Assembly (NCBI RefSeq): GCF_005233845.1
Contig: NZ_SZQL01000014.1
Coordinates: 118,637 to 182,636 of the forward strand
Direction of reading: 5' to 3'
DNA from: Ilyomonas limi
GTDB lineage: Bacteria; Bacteroidota; Bacteroidia; Chitinophagales; Chitinophagaceae
Length of the DNA stretch: 64,000 bases
Part shown: positions 63,990 to 64,000 of the stretch, in pieces
How the letters are laid out: each line of letters starts with the position of its first letter
Position numbering within the stretch: position 1 is the first letter of the stretch
The notes under the pieces: model-generated
What the model was told of the DNA's origin: nothing
The model's database searches: none
The model's input: the letters and a program-made list of their open reading frames with translations, nothing else
Program-made: the position numbers and the translations under genes

Positions 63990-64000
63990 GAGCTGCGGCT
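63875..64000. mobile_element. Left end of a probable IS21-family insertion sequence (partial)
   Basis: The repeat array appears inside nurA and continues to the window edge. The exact end is uncertain; TGTTGG at 63875 could be the terminal TG. No transposase is visible, so identification is based on the repeat pattern. Confidence 0.6.

Overview
The window comes from a member of the Bacteroidota, most likely Chitinophagaceae or a close relative. The evidence is a fused SecDF, a long NusB, an RDD/SpoIIM/DUF4129/DUF4350/MoxR/DUF58 cluster, many lipoproteins and 'CarboxypepD_reg + TonB' receptors, a paired HTH-free ECF-sigma style regulator, and promoters of the Bacteroidota type (TTTG-N19-TAnnTTTG) in front of the initiator tRNA and other genes. 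The family assignment is inference from gene content, not from a phylogenetic test.

Positions 1-57150 are ordinary chromosome. In order they hold: a secreted-protein pair, myo-inositol oxygenase and a lipoprotein histidine kinase (1-5.1 kb); a minus-strand MoxR/DUF58 membrane operon with a divergent RDD gene (5.5-11.9 kb); a TonB-domain protein, a PorG-like barrel and NAD kinase (12.1-15.1 kb); a TPP-riboswitch-controlled TonB receptor, very probably for thiamin (15.4-18.1 kb); a GIN-domain protein, tRNA-fMet and an LruC-domain lipoprotein (18.2-21.9 kb); a di-haem cytochrome, a divergent sigma factor and UspA (22.8-25.8 kb); Era and Der (26.0-28.3 kb); two ferritin-like proteins (28.4-30.0 kb); small lipoproteins and a GNAT (30.7-34.0 kb); Cmk, CoaE, HIT, GreA and SecDF (34.1-40.8 kb); a heavy-metal RND efflux operon (41.2-47.5 kb); an HU/SPOR protein and GroES-GroEL (47.8-51.6 kb); NusB, a DUF1573 lipoprotein, YajC, an EndoIII-like glycosylase, AhcY and an Lrp-type regulator (52.1-57.1 kb).

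From about 57.2 kb to the end the character changes to an accessory region: longer untranslated gaps, direct and inverted repeats, unfamiliar small membrane proteins and a putative HEPN ribonuclease with a direct repeat just upstream. It ends in a two-gene HerA (DNA-translocating ATPase)-NurA (nuclease) operon. The last ~130 bases are a 24-nt tandem repeat array that looks like the end of an IS21-family element which has entered the 3' end of nurA; the NurA reading frame runs into the repeats and stops inside them. The HerA-NurA pair with its HEPN neighbour is the best candidate for an unusual (probably anti-phage) system here, apparently damaged by the insertion.

Other items of note are the thiamin riboswitch/receptor unit, two copies of a dispersed element made of a conserved 23-nt block next to a hairpin of varying sequence, an 18-bp perfect palindrome upstream of nusB, and a 46-codon membrane-protein gene too short for ordinary gene calls.
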